Shown here piece by piece: positions 1 to 6,712 of a DNA stretch of 27,278 bases. How positions within the stretch are numbered: position 1 is the stretch's first letter; every line of letters begins with the position of its first letter. The DNA lies in the NCBI GenBank assembly GCA_944384285.1, contig CALWSX010000150.1:1-27278 (forward strand), in the 5' to 3' direction. The translations under genes were made by a program, and so were the position numbers. Below the pieces are notes generated by a model, which was given only the letters and a program-made list of their open reading frames with translations, made no database searches and was not told where the DNA came from. Origin of the DNA: an uncultured Lachnospiraceae bacterium. Lineage in GTDB: Bacteria > Bacillota > Clostridia > Lachnospirales > Anaerotignaceae.

Positions 1-210
1 ATAACCGGAAATAATGACGGAGAAAATAACGGTTCAACGGGTGAAAACCAAGGAAACAGTGGAGAAAGCTCCGGAAATGAAAATAGCGGCGAGTCTTCTG
101 GTGAATCACAAGGCGGAAGTGAAAGTAGTGGTGAGTCTTCCGGATCACAAGATAGCGGAAGTTCAGGTGTAGACACCAGTGAAAGCGGTGGATTTGTAAT
201 AGGCGGATAA
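1..210 (+). CDS. C-terminal tail of a Gly/Ser/Glu/Asn-rich, probably exported protein (5' partial)
   Basis: Frame 1 is open from the window edge to a TAA at 208-210, giving 69 residues of almost pure Gly, Ser, Glu, Asn and Gln with repeated SGES/SSGES units and ending in GGFVIGG. There is no domain in view. Tails of this kind are common at the C-terminus of class A penicillin-binding proteins and other cell-wall proteins of Clostridia, where they are disordered and extracellular, but that identity is inference because the catalytic part lies outside the window. A strong terminator follows 10 bases after the stop, so this is the last gene of its transcript. Confidence 0.7.
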   Translation: MTGNNDGENNGSTGENQGNSGESSGNENSGESSGESQGGSESSGESSGSQDSGSSGVDTSESGGFVIGG

Positions 211-220
211 AAATAAATAT

Positions 221-250
221 AAGCAAGACAAAATATATTTTGTCTTGCTT
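221..250 (+). terminator. Rho-independent terminator after the partial gene
   Basis: A long inverted repeat, AAGCAAGACAAAAT / ATTTTGTCTTGCTT, with almost no loop, followed by ATTTTCT. It closes the upstream transcription unit just before thyA. Confidence 0.8.
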
Positions 251-282
251 ATTTTCTAAATTATAAAAAGGGGGGAATTTTT

Positions 283-1113
283 TTGGGTATAGCAGACGAG
301 ATTTTTATAAAAAATTGCAGAGATATTTTAGATAACGGATATTCTACAGAAAATGAAAAAGTAAGACCACGTTGGGAAGATGGTTCTTTTGCTTATACAC
401 TTAAAAAATTTGGAGTTGTAAACAGATATGATTTAAGCAAAGAGTTTCCTATACTTACACTTAGAAAAACAAATTATAAGGCGGCTATAGATGAAATTTT
501 ATGGATTTGGCAAAAAAAATCTAATAATATAAATGATTTAAACAGTCATATTTGGGATTCTTGGGCAGATGAAACAGGATCTATTGGAAAAGCTTATGGA
601 TACCAGCTTGGGATTAAACATAAATATAAAGAGGGTGAATTTGACCAAGTTGACAGAGTTCTTTATGACCTTAAAAATAACCCTTACAGCAGACGAATAA
701 TGACAAATATATATAATTTTGAAGATTTGCACGAAATGCATCTTTACCCTTGTGCATACAGTATGACGTTTAATGTTACAGGAAATAAATTAAATGGCAT
801 ATTAAATCAAAGATCACAGGATACACTTGCGGCAAACAACTGGAATGTAGTACAATATTCTGCACTTCTTTGTATGTTTGCGCAAGTTTGTGGACTTGTT
901 CCGGGCGAATTTGTACACGTTATTTCTGATATGCATATTTATGACAGACATATTCCTCTTGTTGAAGAACTTATAAAGAGAGAACCTTATCCTGCACCTA
1001 AATTTGTAATGAATAAAGATGTAAAAGATTTTTACAAATTTACAGTAGATGATTTTGATTTTGTTGATTATCAGTATGGAAAAAGTATAGGAAAGGTGCC
1101 TATAGCGGTTTAA
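283..1113 (+). CDS. thyA: Thymidylate synthase (ThyA), divergent clostridial type
   Basis: Converts dUMP and 5,10-methylene-THF to dTMP and dihydrofolate in the cytoplasm. The 276-residue protein matches the usual ThyA length. Visible motifs are the dUMP-phosphate arginines RR (137-138), the nucleophile Cys157 in YPCAYS, RSQD (177-180), the conserved Asn188 in NNWNVVQY, and HIY (218-220). The C-terminus ends in PIAV, like the closing tail of the family. The start is TTG at 283, chosen because AAGGGGGG (268-275) sits at proper spacing. Oddly, the usual PCH motif reads PCA and the LGLPFN loop reads NNWN, so this is a divergent branch. No dihydrofolate reductase gene is adjacent; the only other folate gene in view is folT about 4.4 kb downstream. 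A terminator follows directly. Confidence 0.93.
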   Translation: MGIADEIFIKNCRDILDNGYSTENEKVRPRWEDGSFAYTLKKFGVVNRYDLSKEFPILTLRKTNYKAAIDEILWIWQKKSNNINDLNSHIWDSWADETGSIGKAYGYQLGIKHKYKEGEFDQVDRVLYDLKNNPYSRRIMTNIYNFEDLHEMHLYPCAYSMTFNVTGNKLNGILNQRSQDTLAANNWNVVQYSALLCMFAQVCGLVPGEFVHVISDMHIYDRHIPLVEELIKREPYPAPKFVMNKDVKDFYKFTVDDFDFVDYQYGKSIGKVPIAV

Positions 1114-1118
1114 AAATT

Positions 1119-1148
1119 AAAACGGTAGACTATATAGTCTACCGTTTT
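1119..1148 (+). terminator. Terminator after thyA
   Basis: Inverted repeat AAAACGGTAGACT / AGTCTACCGTTTT followed by further T residues. It is symmetrical with A-rich flanks, so it may also serve the converging lysR-type gene on the minus strand. Confidence 0.88.
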
Positions 1149-1181
1149 TTGTTATAAAAATTTGTATTTAAAGTTAAAATA

Positions 1182-2027
1182 TTAAAAAATTTCAGATATA
1201 AGTTCTTCAGTTTTTGTATCTTTTAAAAATACAAAATTAAAATCTCTTTTTATAGGGATATCTTTTATTGTAAATATAGAAATGTCCTCACAGCTTTTTG
1301 CCACAGATTCATACACGAAAGATATACCGACATTTTCCTTAACACAATGTTTTATAAGTTCAAAACTGTTCATGCAACATTGTTTATAAAACTGATCCAA
1401 AGAAAAATTGTGTTCAGATAAAATTTGTTCAAATATAGCTCTTGTACCGGATCCTTTTTCTCTTATAAAAATCATTTCGGAAAATATATCGGAAAGAGGA
1501 ATACTTTTATTTGCAAAAGGGTGATATTTGCTGCAAATACCAACAAAATTTTCTGTTCTTAAAAGTTTTGAAAAATACTTTTTCTTATCAAAAAATCCTT
1601 CTACAACAGCAAAATCAATTTCGTTTGCATCAATTTTTTTGAGAAGATTTTCTGTATTATCAACAATCAAAGAAAAAGAAAAATTTTCATTCTTTAAAAA
1701 CTCGGATATTTTTTCTTTTAAAACAAAATCACCAATAGTTTTCGTTGCACCCATTCTTATTATTTTTTGTTCTTTAAAAGATAGTTGTTCTCTTAATCTT
1801 TTTTCATTATAACTTGCGCTTCTGGCATAAGTTTCGAGTATGTCAGCTTGTTTTGTTTTAATTAATTTTTTGCCGTTATAAGAAAACAAAGAACAACCAA
1901 ATTCATTTTCCAAAAATTTAATATGTTGGGTAACAGCAGGTTGAGTCATATTTAGCTTTTCTGCTGTTATTCTGTAATTCATGGTATCACATAATGTAAG
2001 AAAAGTATAAATTCTATGGTCAAGCAT
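1182..2027 (-). CDS. LysR-family transcriptional regulator
   Basis: A 281-residue DNA-binding regulator of normal LysR length. The N-terminal winged HTH covers about residues 3-62, with the diagnostic RITAEKLNMTQPAVTQHIKF and LENEFG segments, where the recognition helix is TQPAVTQHIKFLE. The remainder, about 88-281, is the periplasmic-binding-protein-like effector domain and includes GSGTRAIFE, a typical loop of this domain. The ligand cannot be inferred. It stands alone: no divergent gene lies upstream, since the next gene is also on the minus strand behind its own terminator. It is therefore probably self-regulated or acts elsewhere. The start is ATG at 2027, with GGAGTG upstream at slightly long spacing. 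Confidence 0.9.
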   Translation of the reverse strand: MLDHRIYTFLTLCDTMNYRITAEKLNMTQPAVTQHIKFLENEFGCSLFSYNGKKLIKTKQADILETYARSASYNEKRLREQLSFKEQKIIRMGATKTIGDFVLKEKISEFLKNENFSFSLIVDNTENLLKKIDANEIDFAVVEGFFDKKKYFSKLLRTENFVGICSKYHPFANKSIPLSDIFSEMIFIREKGSGTRAIFEQILSEHNFSLDQFYKQCCMNSFELIKHCVKENVGISFVYESVAKSCEDISIFTIKDIPIKRDFNFVFLKDTKTEELISEIF

Positions 2028-2073
2028 AAATACTTATTTCACTCCAAACACTCATAATAAAAAGTTATTAAAT

Positions 2074-2121
2074 ATAGTTTTATGATTATTATAGTTTATC
2101 ATAGTTTATATTTAAAATCAA
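2074..2121 (-). promoter_or_regulatory. Promoter of the lysR-type gene with three AAACTAT repeats
   Basis: On the minus strand, TTGATT (2116-2121) and TAAACT (2093-2098) are separated by 17 bases. Three copies of AAACTAT (complement at 2074-2080, 2091-2097 and 2101-2107) cover the -10 region and transcription start. They could be autoregulatory half-sites. The remainder of the 300-base gap 2028-2327 is AT-rich and, apart from the terminator at 2262-2290, shows nothing recognisable. Confidence 0.45.
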
Positions 2122-2261
2122 ATTATTAATAAGCAATAATATATATAATAAATTCTTAATATTTGCGATATTTAATGTCTTTTTATATTTTATGATAAAA
2201 AATATTAAGTGCGAAAAATGTCTTTTAAAACGCAATTAAATACATATTATAATAAAAAAAT

Positions 2262-2290
2262 TAACCCTTAAGTTTATAACTTAAGGGTTA
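2262..2290 (-). terminator. Terminator of the Mrp-DUF134-NifX-like operon
   Basis: A 13-bp perfect stem, TAACCCTTAAGTT / AACTTAAGGGTTA, with a 3-base loop. In minus-strand reading it is followed by TTTTTTTA, a strong Rho-independent terminator downstream of the NifX-like gene. Confidence 0.9.
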
Positions 2291-2327
2291 TATTATTATA
2301 TAAATTTGGATTTATAAATATTTAATT

Positions 2328-2687
2328 TTAGTGGTTTCCACAGTCGTGTTTGTGTTCATGTTTATGACATACAGATTCTTTGGAAATAAGGTTTCCGCTA
2401 AGATATTTTTCAAGATTTTCTTTAATATTACCTTCTGCGCCCATAATTACTTCAACATTACGTTCTTTAAAAATATTTAAAGCACCTGCACCCATTCCAC
2501 CTACAATAATTGTAGTAACACCATTGTCAGCAAGAAAATTTGGTAATACTCCAGGTTTGTGACCAGGATTTTCAAGATATTCTTTGCCTAAGATTTTTCC
2601 GTCTTTTATTTCATATACTTCAAAGCCAGGACAGTGTCCAAAATGTTCGCATATATTATTTTCTTCAAAAGGAAAGGCTATTTTCAT
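2328..2687 (-). CDS. NifB/NifX-family (dinitrogenase iron-molybdenum cofactor-like) protein with His/Cys tail
   Basis: A small 119-residue single-domain protein of the family that includes NifX and stand-alone Fe-Mo-cofactor-binding-like proteins such as those of archaea. Residues 1-100 form the RNase H-like fold, with ICEHFGHCPGF (12-22) as the family's metal-site signature and a GGMGAGA loop near 64-70. The C-terminal 13 residues are metal-ligand rich, CHKHEHKHDCGNH, and look like an added metal-binding tail. It is the last gene of an operon with a Mrp ATPase and a DUF134 protein. In that setting these proteins are usually annotated in Fe-S or metal-cluster handling, not nitrogen fixation. 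The start ATG has GGAGG upstream. Exact role unknown. Confidence 0.85.
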   Translation of the reverse strand: MKIAFPFEENNICEHFGHCPGFEVYEIKDGKILGKEYLENPGHKPGVLPNFLADNGVTTIIVGGMGAGALNIFKERNVEVIMGAEGNIKENLEKYLSGNLISKESVCHKHEHKHDCGNH

Positions 2688-2708
2688 ATTTTTATCCTCC
2701 TAATGTTT

Positions 2709-3041
2709 TCAAATTTTTTTAAATGGACAGTTATTTTCGTTGCATTTTTTTGCACCGTTACAAATTTCAAAGTTTCCGCCATCAATTTTTAAAATTTTGC
2801 CATTTACTATAATATCTGCAATTTTTTTTCTTGCAGAATCATATATGTTTTGTACGGTTGTTCTTGCAATTTCCATTTGTAAAGCACATTCTTCTTGAGT
2901 AAGTCCCTCATAATCTATAAGTCGTATTGCTTCAAATTCTTCAACTTTTAAAACTACAGTGCAGTTATTTTCATTACAAGGTTTAAACTCAATATTTTCA
3001 GGCATCATGCATACTTTTCGGCATTTTACGGGTCTTGCCAT
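2709..3041 (-). CDS. DUF134 (UPF0251) Cys-rich HTH protein
   Basis: A 110-residue protein matching the DUF134 family: N-terminal ARPVKCRKV, then FEAIRLIDYEGLTQEECA, then a sigma-70 region 4-like helix-turn-helix (about 47-80, with ARTTVQNIYDSARKKIAD). Seven cysteines are present (7, 11, 22, 27, 94, 100, 105), and the hexapeptide CNENNC occurs twice (22-27 and 100-105), flanking the HTH. This suggests a metal- or Fe-S-responsive DNA-binding protein, which is inference. It lies between the Mrp ATPase and the NifX-like gene, 21 bases upstream of the latter. It is the natural candidate to bind the paired operators in front of this operon. Confidence 0.88.
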   Translation of the reverse strand: MARPVKCRKVCMMPENIEFKPCNENNCTVVLKVEEFEAIRLIDYEGLTQEECALQMEIARTTVQNIYDSARKKIADIIVNGKILKIDGGNFEICNGAKKCNENNCPFKKI

Positions 3042-3105
3042 AATATCACCTTTTCATATCAATAATTTAAAATAAGACCGGTAAAAAGTAATGGAGTTGC
3101 CGATA

Positions 3106-3963
3106 TTATTTTTTATTAATTAAATAATCTACTATGTTAGAAAGTTCAGATACTTCAATATCTTCAACATTTCCGTTATCACAAGCTTTTGCAATTTCAG
3201 GATTAAGTGGAAGTTTAGCTACATTTTCAATGTTGTATTTTTTAGCAATTTCATCAACTTTACTTTTTCCGAAAAGCTCTATTTTTTTGCCACAGTCAGG
3301 GCATGATAGATAAGACATATTTTCAATTATACCTAAAATAGGAATGTTCATTTCTTTAGCCATATTTACTGCTTTTTCAACTATCATAGAAACAAGATCC
3401 TGAGGAGATGTAGCAATTAAAATTCCATCTACAGGAATTGATTGAAAAACAGTTAAAGGTACATCGCCTGTTCCTGGAGGCATATCAATAAACATAAAAT
3501 CAACATCGCCCCAAAAAACATCAGACCAGAATTGTTTTACAATTCCTGCGATAATAGGTCCTCTCCAAATTACAGGAGTAGTTTCGTCTTCAAATAAAAG
3601 GTTAGTGGACATTATTTTTAAATTATTTTTTGATATAGCTGGAAGAATGCCTACAGGAGCCTGTTCTGCACGTTCATGTATTCCAAATATTTTAGGGATA
3701 GATGGACCTGTAATATCAGCATCTAAAATAGCAGTTGAAAAGCCTTTTTTGTTAACGGCTGAGGCAGTTAAAGCTGTAATAAGAGATTTTCCAACACCGC
3801 CTTTACCGCTTACAATACCTATAACTTTTTTTACAGTACTTCCGGTATTAGATGGTTCAAACTGTAATTCGTTATTTTTAGATGAAGAACACGCATGTTG
3901 GCAGCCTTCACAAGAACTTTTGTTACATGAAGAATCTCCACATTTTTTTTCGTTATCATTCAT
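3106..3963 (-). CDS. Mrp/NBP35-family Fe-S cluster carrier ATPase
   Basis: A 285-residue P-loop ATPase of the MinD/Mrp class that binds a [4Fe-4S] cluster and passes it to target proteins. Walker A is GKGGVGKS (53-60); switch segments DADITGPSIPK (81-91) and FIDMPPGTGD (158-167) are intact. The bridging cluster cysteines are CPDC (221-224). The first 26 residues carry five cysteines (8, 13, 18, 21, 25), like the N-terminal ferredoxin-type extension of NBP35 proteins. It is first in a minus-strand operon with DUF134 and NifX-like genes. The start ATG at 3963 has an AAAGGGG ribosome site at about 10-base spacing. Which enzymes it serves is not shown by the sequence. Confidence 0.93.
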   Translation of the reverse strand: MNDNEKKCGDSSCNKSSCEGCQHACSSSKNNELQFEPSNTGSTVKKVIGIVSGKGGVGKSLITALTASAVNKKGFSTAILDADITGPSIPKIFGIHERAEQAPVGILPAISKNNLKIMSTNLLFEDETTPVIWRGPIIAGIVKQFWSDVFWGDVDFMFIDMPPGTGDVPLTVFQSIPVDGILIATSPQDLVSMIVEKAVNMAKEMNIPILGIIENMSYLSCPDCGKKIELFGKSKVDEIAKKYNIENVAKLPLNPEIAKACDNGNVEDIEVSELSNIVDYLINKK

Positions 3964-3987
3964 AATATATATAATCCCCTTTCAAAT

Positions 3988-4055
3988 GATTTATGTCATA
4001 TGTCAATAATCACAGTTTGAGTATAAAACAATTTATGACATATGTCAATAATGAG
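3988..4055 (-). promoter_or_regulatory. Promoter with two TGACATATGTCA-type operators upstream of the Mrp operon
   Basis: On the minus strand, TTGACA (4043-4048), 17 bases, then TATACT (4020-4025). A perfect 12-bp palindrome TGACATATGTCA (4036-4047) overlaps the -35. A second, near-perfect copy lies at 3994-4005, 42 bases away (four helical turns), just downstream of the expected start of transcription. Flanks are also conserved (TTTAT before and AATAAT after each, in plus-strand reading). Two sites covering -35 and the early transcript are the classic arrangement of a repressor; the binding protein is unknown. Confidence 0.75.
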
Positions 4056-4089
4056 TATATTATTTTTTGAAAAAAATATACCAATAAAA

Positions 4090-4135
4090 AAACGCATGAA
4101 AAAAGAGAGGGTAAAATATATAAAACTCTCTCTTT
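4090..4135 (-). terminator. Probable terminator after rpmB
   Basis: Stem AAAGAGAG (4102-4109) with CTCTCTTT (4128-4135) and a long AT-rich loop. In minus-strand reading it is followed within a few bases by a run of seven T. The loop is large and the T-run is interrupted, so this is only moderately sure. A second small stem GAGAAA/TTTCTC lies at 4157-4172. Confidence 0.5.
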
Positions 4136-4192
4136 AAACATACGTTTTAATATTTTGAGAAATAAGTTTCTCGTAATATCTAATTCTAATCA

Positions 4193-4393
4193 TCAGATAG
4201 CACGTGTAACTTTATTGGAACGTAAACATCTTGTACAAATGTAAACGGATTTAATAGTACCGTTGTCATTAATTTTAACTTTTTTGATATTAGGTTTCCA
4301 AGTTTTATTGGCACGTCTACTTACCTGGCTACGAGTAATACTGATTCTATGACCTTTCTGATGACCTTTTTCGCAAAATTCACACTTTGCCAT
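4193..4393 (-). CDS. rpmB: 50S ribosomal protein L28, zinc-binding (C+) form
   Basis: A 66-residue large-subunit ribosomal protein. It has the L28 start MAKCEFC and the core GHRISITRSQVSRRANKTWK. The two CxxC pairs (Cys4/Cys7 and Cys53/Cys56) mark the zinc-ribbon form of L28, in contrast to the cysteine-free paralogs some bacteria use under zinc limitation. It is monocistronic: a good ribosome site AGGAGGTG precedes the ATG, a promoter lies about 60 bases upstream, and a probable terminator follows. Confidence 0.96.
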   Translation of the reverse strand: MAKCEFCEKGHQKGHRISITRSQVSRRANKTWKPNIKKVKINDNGTIKSVYICTRCLRSNKVTRAI

Positions 4394-4451
4394 AACCTAT
4401 TACACCTCCTATTTACTGCACTTCGCATACTTGCGTGAACATAACAAAAAT

Positions 4452-4480
4452 ATTCTATCAGAAAAACATATTTTTTGCAA
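4452..4480 (-). promoter_or_regulatory. Promoter of rpmB
   Basis: Minus-strand TTGCAA (4475-4480), a 17-base spacer and TAGAAT (4452-4457). The expected transcript starts near 4445, leaving a leader of about 50 bases before the rpmB start. Confidence 0.7.
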
Positions 4481-4556
4481 GGATATTAGTAATTTTTTTT
4501 ATGTTTTTTAAAAAATATTTTTGGCACACAAAAAAGAGGTGCGAGTAAAGATATTT

Positions 4557-5168
4557 TTAATTATTTAATTCTTGTTTTAATTTAATGTAATTTAAGAGAA
4601 GCTCAACTGTTTTATCAATGCCAAGCTTGCTGCTGTCAAGGGTTATATCATAATTTTCGACATTACCCCATTTATTTCCTGAATAGAAATTATAGTAATT
4701 TGAACGTCTTTTATCAGTTTTCATAATTTCTTCAAGAACTTTGTTTTCAGGAATGTTATGACGTTCCATAACACGTTTTTTTCTTGACTCTATATCAGCA
4801 TGAATGAAAACTTTAACCAAGTTTTCGTAGTCTTCCAAAGCGTAGTCAGCGCAACGACCAATAATAACACAAGGTTCGTTGTACGCAATGCTTCTTATAG
4901 CTTCAAACTGAGCTAAGAAAAGTTTGTGGTTTATTGGAAGATTGTTTCCGCCTATGCCTCCTGTAACAAGAGAGTATAAGAAACTGCTTGAAGGTTTTTC
5001 ATCATTTGTTTCAAAAATTTCACGGCACATACCGCTTTTTTGGGCAGCAACTGTTAAGAGTTCTTTGTCATAAAATTTTATACCTAAAGCTTCGGCTAAT
5101 TTAATACCTATTTCGTGTCCGCCACTTCCATATTGACGGCCTATTGTTATTACTAAATTTTTTTTCAA
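4557..5168 (-). CDS. Cytidylate kinase-like family protein
   Basis: A 203-residue P-loop nucleotide kinase-like protein of the second cytidylate-kinase family common in Firmicutes. The phosphate-binding loop is ITIGRQYGSGGHEIG (8-22), where the usual GKST is replaced by GSGGHE, a hallmark of this family. Other family segments are LGIKFYDKEL (about 29-38), PCVIIGRCADY (99-109), and a lid-like HADIESRKKRVMERHNI followed by KVLEEIMKTDKRRSNYYNFYSG. Substrate is not established for these proteins, so true CMP kinase activity is uncertain. Single gene; no clear terminator follows it (only a weak GCAC/GTGC stem near 4523-4541). Confidence 0.87.
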   Translation of the reverse strand: MKKNLVITIGRQYGSGGHEIGIKLAEALGIKFYDKELLTVAAQKSGMCREIFETNDEKPSSSFLYSLVTGGIGGNNLPINHKLFLAQFEAIRSIAYNEPCVIIGRCADYALEDYENLVKVFIHADIESRKKRVMERHNIPENKVLEEIMKTDKRRSNYYNFYSGNKWGNVENYDITLDSSKLGIDKTVELLLNYIKLKQELNN

Positions 5169-5257
5169 AAGACCTCATCTCCAATCGAATTAATATTACT
5201 GACACTATACTAATTCGACAAAAAGTAAAGATTTCCTTTTTTTTAGAATAAAAATAC

Positions 5258-5299
5258 TTTACAAATAAACAAAAAAAGTTTAATATGATATGGTATCAT
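5258..5299 (+). promoter_or_regulatory. Promoter of the folT transcript with an overlapping dyad
   Basis: TTTACA (5258-5263), a 17-base spacer and TAATAT (5281-5286). A perfect dyad ATGATA-TGG-TATCAT (5285-5299) covers the end of the -10 and the predicted transcription start, and could be an operator. Confidence 0.6.
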
Positions 5300-5314
5300 T
5301 AATTTTTTATTTAA

Positions 5315-5412
5315 GCAGAGTAGAAATATGTGCGTTAAGTGCCTTGTGAACGGGGAGTTGTCATGAGGACGAAAAGATTTTATCTTGCGGTACGTATTTC
5401 GCATCCCACTGC
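5315..5412 (+). ncRNA. THF riboswitch (tetrahydrofolate-sensing) controlling folT
   Basis: The leader shows the conserved core of the THF riboswitch: GAGTAGA, GCGTTAAGTG, GAACGGGGAGTTGTC, GACGAAAAGA, TTGCGGTACGT and CGCATCCCACTGC. The outer helix P1 pairs GCAG (5315-5318) with CTGC (5409-5412). This RNA class binds reduced folates and normally lowers expression of folate genes. Here it sits upstream of a folate-transporter S component, which is the expected target. Confidence 0.93.
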
Positions 5413-5480
5413 TACAATAAACCGATAATTATACTTGTATTATCTCTTTTTGTAGCTAAATGGATAACTGCGAAAGGAGG
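5411..5480 (+). promoter_or_regulatory. Likely expression platform of the THF riboswitch
   Basis: A stem GCTACAA (5411-5417) with TTGTAGC (5450-5456), containing an inner stem GATAAT (5424-5429) with ATTATC (5439-5444), shares its first two bases with P1. No T-run follows, so it is not a terminator. A second ACTGC at 5467-5471, two bases before the ribosome site AAAGGAGG (5473-5480), repeats the 3' strand of P1. This arrangement suggests translational control; the exact switch is inference. Confidence 0.45.
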
Positions 5481-5489
5481 TTTTATTTT

Positions 5490-6023
5490 ATGGAAAAAAT
5501 TTTAAATTCAGCAAAAGAGCTGAAGAAACTGAGAACTATTGTAACACTTGGAATGCTTGGAGCAGTAGCCGCAATACTTGGTATTTTTACTGTACAGGCA
5601 GGGGAAAACCTGAAAATTGGTTTTTCGTTTATTGCAAATGAAATGGCAGGATTTCTATTTGGGCCTGTATGCGGAGGGTTATTTTCGGGGGTTGCGGATA
5701 TTGTAAAGATGATTGTTAACCCAACAGGAGGCTTTTTCCCAGGATTTACAATAAGTTCTATTCTTGGAGGTATTATATTCGGTTTTGTACTTTATAAGGA
5801 GCCTTTAAGTTTTAAGAGAGTATTATTAGCAAATTTTCTTGTAGCATTTTTGGTTAATATTATTTTAAACACATATTGGCTTACAATTCTTTATGGAAAT
5901 AGTTTTTTAGTGTTGCTTCCACCTAGAATATTAAAAAATATAATACAATTTCCTATCGACGCAACAATTTTTTATGTTGTTTCTAAATCTTTATCTTTAG
6001 CATCAAAAAGAATTTTCAATTAG
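5490..6023 (+). CDS. folT: Folate ECF transporter S component FolT
   Basis: A 177-residue, six-helix membrane protein that captures folate and works with a shared ECF energizing module (EcfA/A'/T), which is not encoded in this window. Family features are a hydrophobic helix with GMLGAVAAILG, then SFIANEMAGFLFGPVCGGL, VADIVKMIVNPTGGFFPGF and SSILGGIIFG, typical of FolT-type S components. The start is ATG 5490, with AAAGGAGG 9 bases upstream. The in-frame ATG at 5460 has no ribosome site and would overlap the riboswitch platform. The upstream THF riboswitch fixes the substrate assignment. The stop codon TAG is part of the next gene's AGGAGG, so the two genes are likely translationally coupled. 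Confidence 0.92.
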   Translation: MEKILNSAKELKKLRTIVTLGMLGAVAAILGIFTVQAGENLKIGFSFIANEMAGFLFGPVCGGLFSGVADIVKMIVNPTGGFFPGFTISSILGGIIFGFVLYKEPLSFKRVLLANFLVAFLVNIILNTYWLTILYGNSFLVLLPPRILKNIIQFPIDATIFYVVSKSLSLASKRIFN

Positions 6024-6034
6024 GAGGTTTTTTT

Positions 6035-6676
6035 GTGGAATACTTAAGGAGATTGCTTAGAATTATATGGGGCTTATTTTTGTATGCAATAGGTTCATAC
6101 TTAAATATACAGGCAAATGTAGGCCTTGGCTCATGGGAAGCTTTTTCTGTAGGTGTTTCTGATGTTACAGGTATTATGTATGGGAATGTAGTTGTTTTAA
6201 CAGGAGTTGTTATTCTGATTATTGACCTTCTTTTAAAAGAAAAGATAGGTTTTGGGACAATTCTTGATACTCTTTTAATAGGGAAGTTTGTAGATATATT
6301 TAATCATTTCGATTTTGTACCTATGATAGATAATTTTTTTATTGGAATCATAGTTTTAATAATTGGTCAAATTTCAATATGTATAGGGACATATTTTTAT
6401 ATAAGCGGAGGTTTGGGCTGTGGGCCAAGAGATACACTTATGGTTGCTCTTGCAAAAAGATTTCCTAAAGTTTCTATTGGATTTTTAGTTGCCATAATAG
6501 AAGGATCAGCAATATTAATAGGAGCGCTTTTAGGAGCGAAAATCGGAATTGGAACTATAATTTATGTATTTGGAATAAGTTTCCTTCTTGATTTAACCTT
6601 TAGAATTTTGAAATTTGATGTTAAGAAAATTGAGCATGAAAGTGTGATATGTTCGGTTAAAAAGATGGCATATTAA
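6035..6676 (+). CDS. YczE/YitT-like integral membrane protein
   Basis: A 213-residue membrane protein with about five hydrophobic helices. It resembles the YczE/YyaS/YitT-like family: RIIWGLFLYAIGSYLNIQA, then NVGLGSWEAFSVGVSDVTGI near the N-terminus, and a repeat of the same theme, GGLGCGPRDTLMVALAKRF, in the second half. These internally duplicated proteins have unknown function. The start is GTG 6035 behind AGGAGG (6022-6027), which overlaps the folT stop codon. Being second in a THF-riboswitch operon raises the possibility of a link to folate or pteridine movement, but this is only contextual. A strong terminator follows. Confidence 0.85.
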   Translation: MEYLRRLLRIIWGLFLYAIGSYLNIQANVGLGSWEAFSVGVSDVTGIMYGNVVVLTGVVILIIDLLLKEKIGFGTILDTLLIGKFVDIFNHFDFVPMIDNFFIGIIVLIIGQISICIGTYFYISGGLGCGPRDTLMVALAKRFPKVSIGFLVAIIEGSAILIGALLGAKIGIGTIIYVFGISFLLDLTFRILKFDVKKIEHESVICSVKKMAY

Positions 6677-6679
6677 ATT

Positions 6680-6712
6680 AAAAACTGCACGGTATTACCG
6701 TGCAGTTTTTTT
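6680..6712 (+). terminator. Terminator after the folT operon
   Basis: AAAACTGCACGGTA / TACCGTGCAGTTTT with a 2-base loop and a T-run. Strong Rho-independent terminator. Confidence 0.92.

Noticed and set aside
1..210. Repeat-rich tail as a collagen-like or CRISPR-like array
   Set aside because: It is an open reading frame of Gly/Ser/Glu/Asn residues with irregular units, typical of a disordered protein tail.
2328..3963. NifX-like/Mrp cluster as the maturation module of the nitrogenase-like operon
   Set aside because: It has its own promoter and a different operator from the reductase operon, lies about 4 kb away on the other strand, and such clusters are common in Clostridia without nitrogenase-like genes.
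5460..5489. Upstream ATG start for folT
   Set aside because: It has no ribosome site and would lie in the riboswitch platform; ATG 5490 has an ideal AAAGGAGG.
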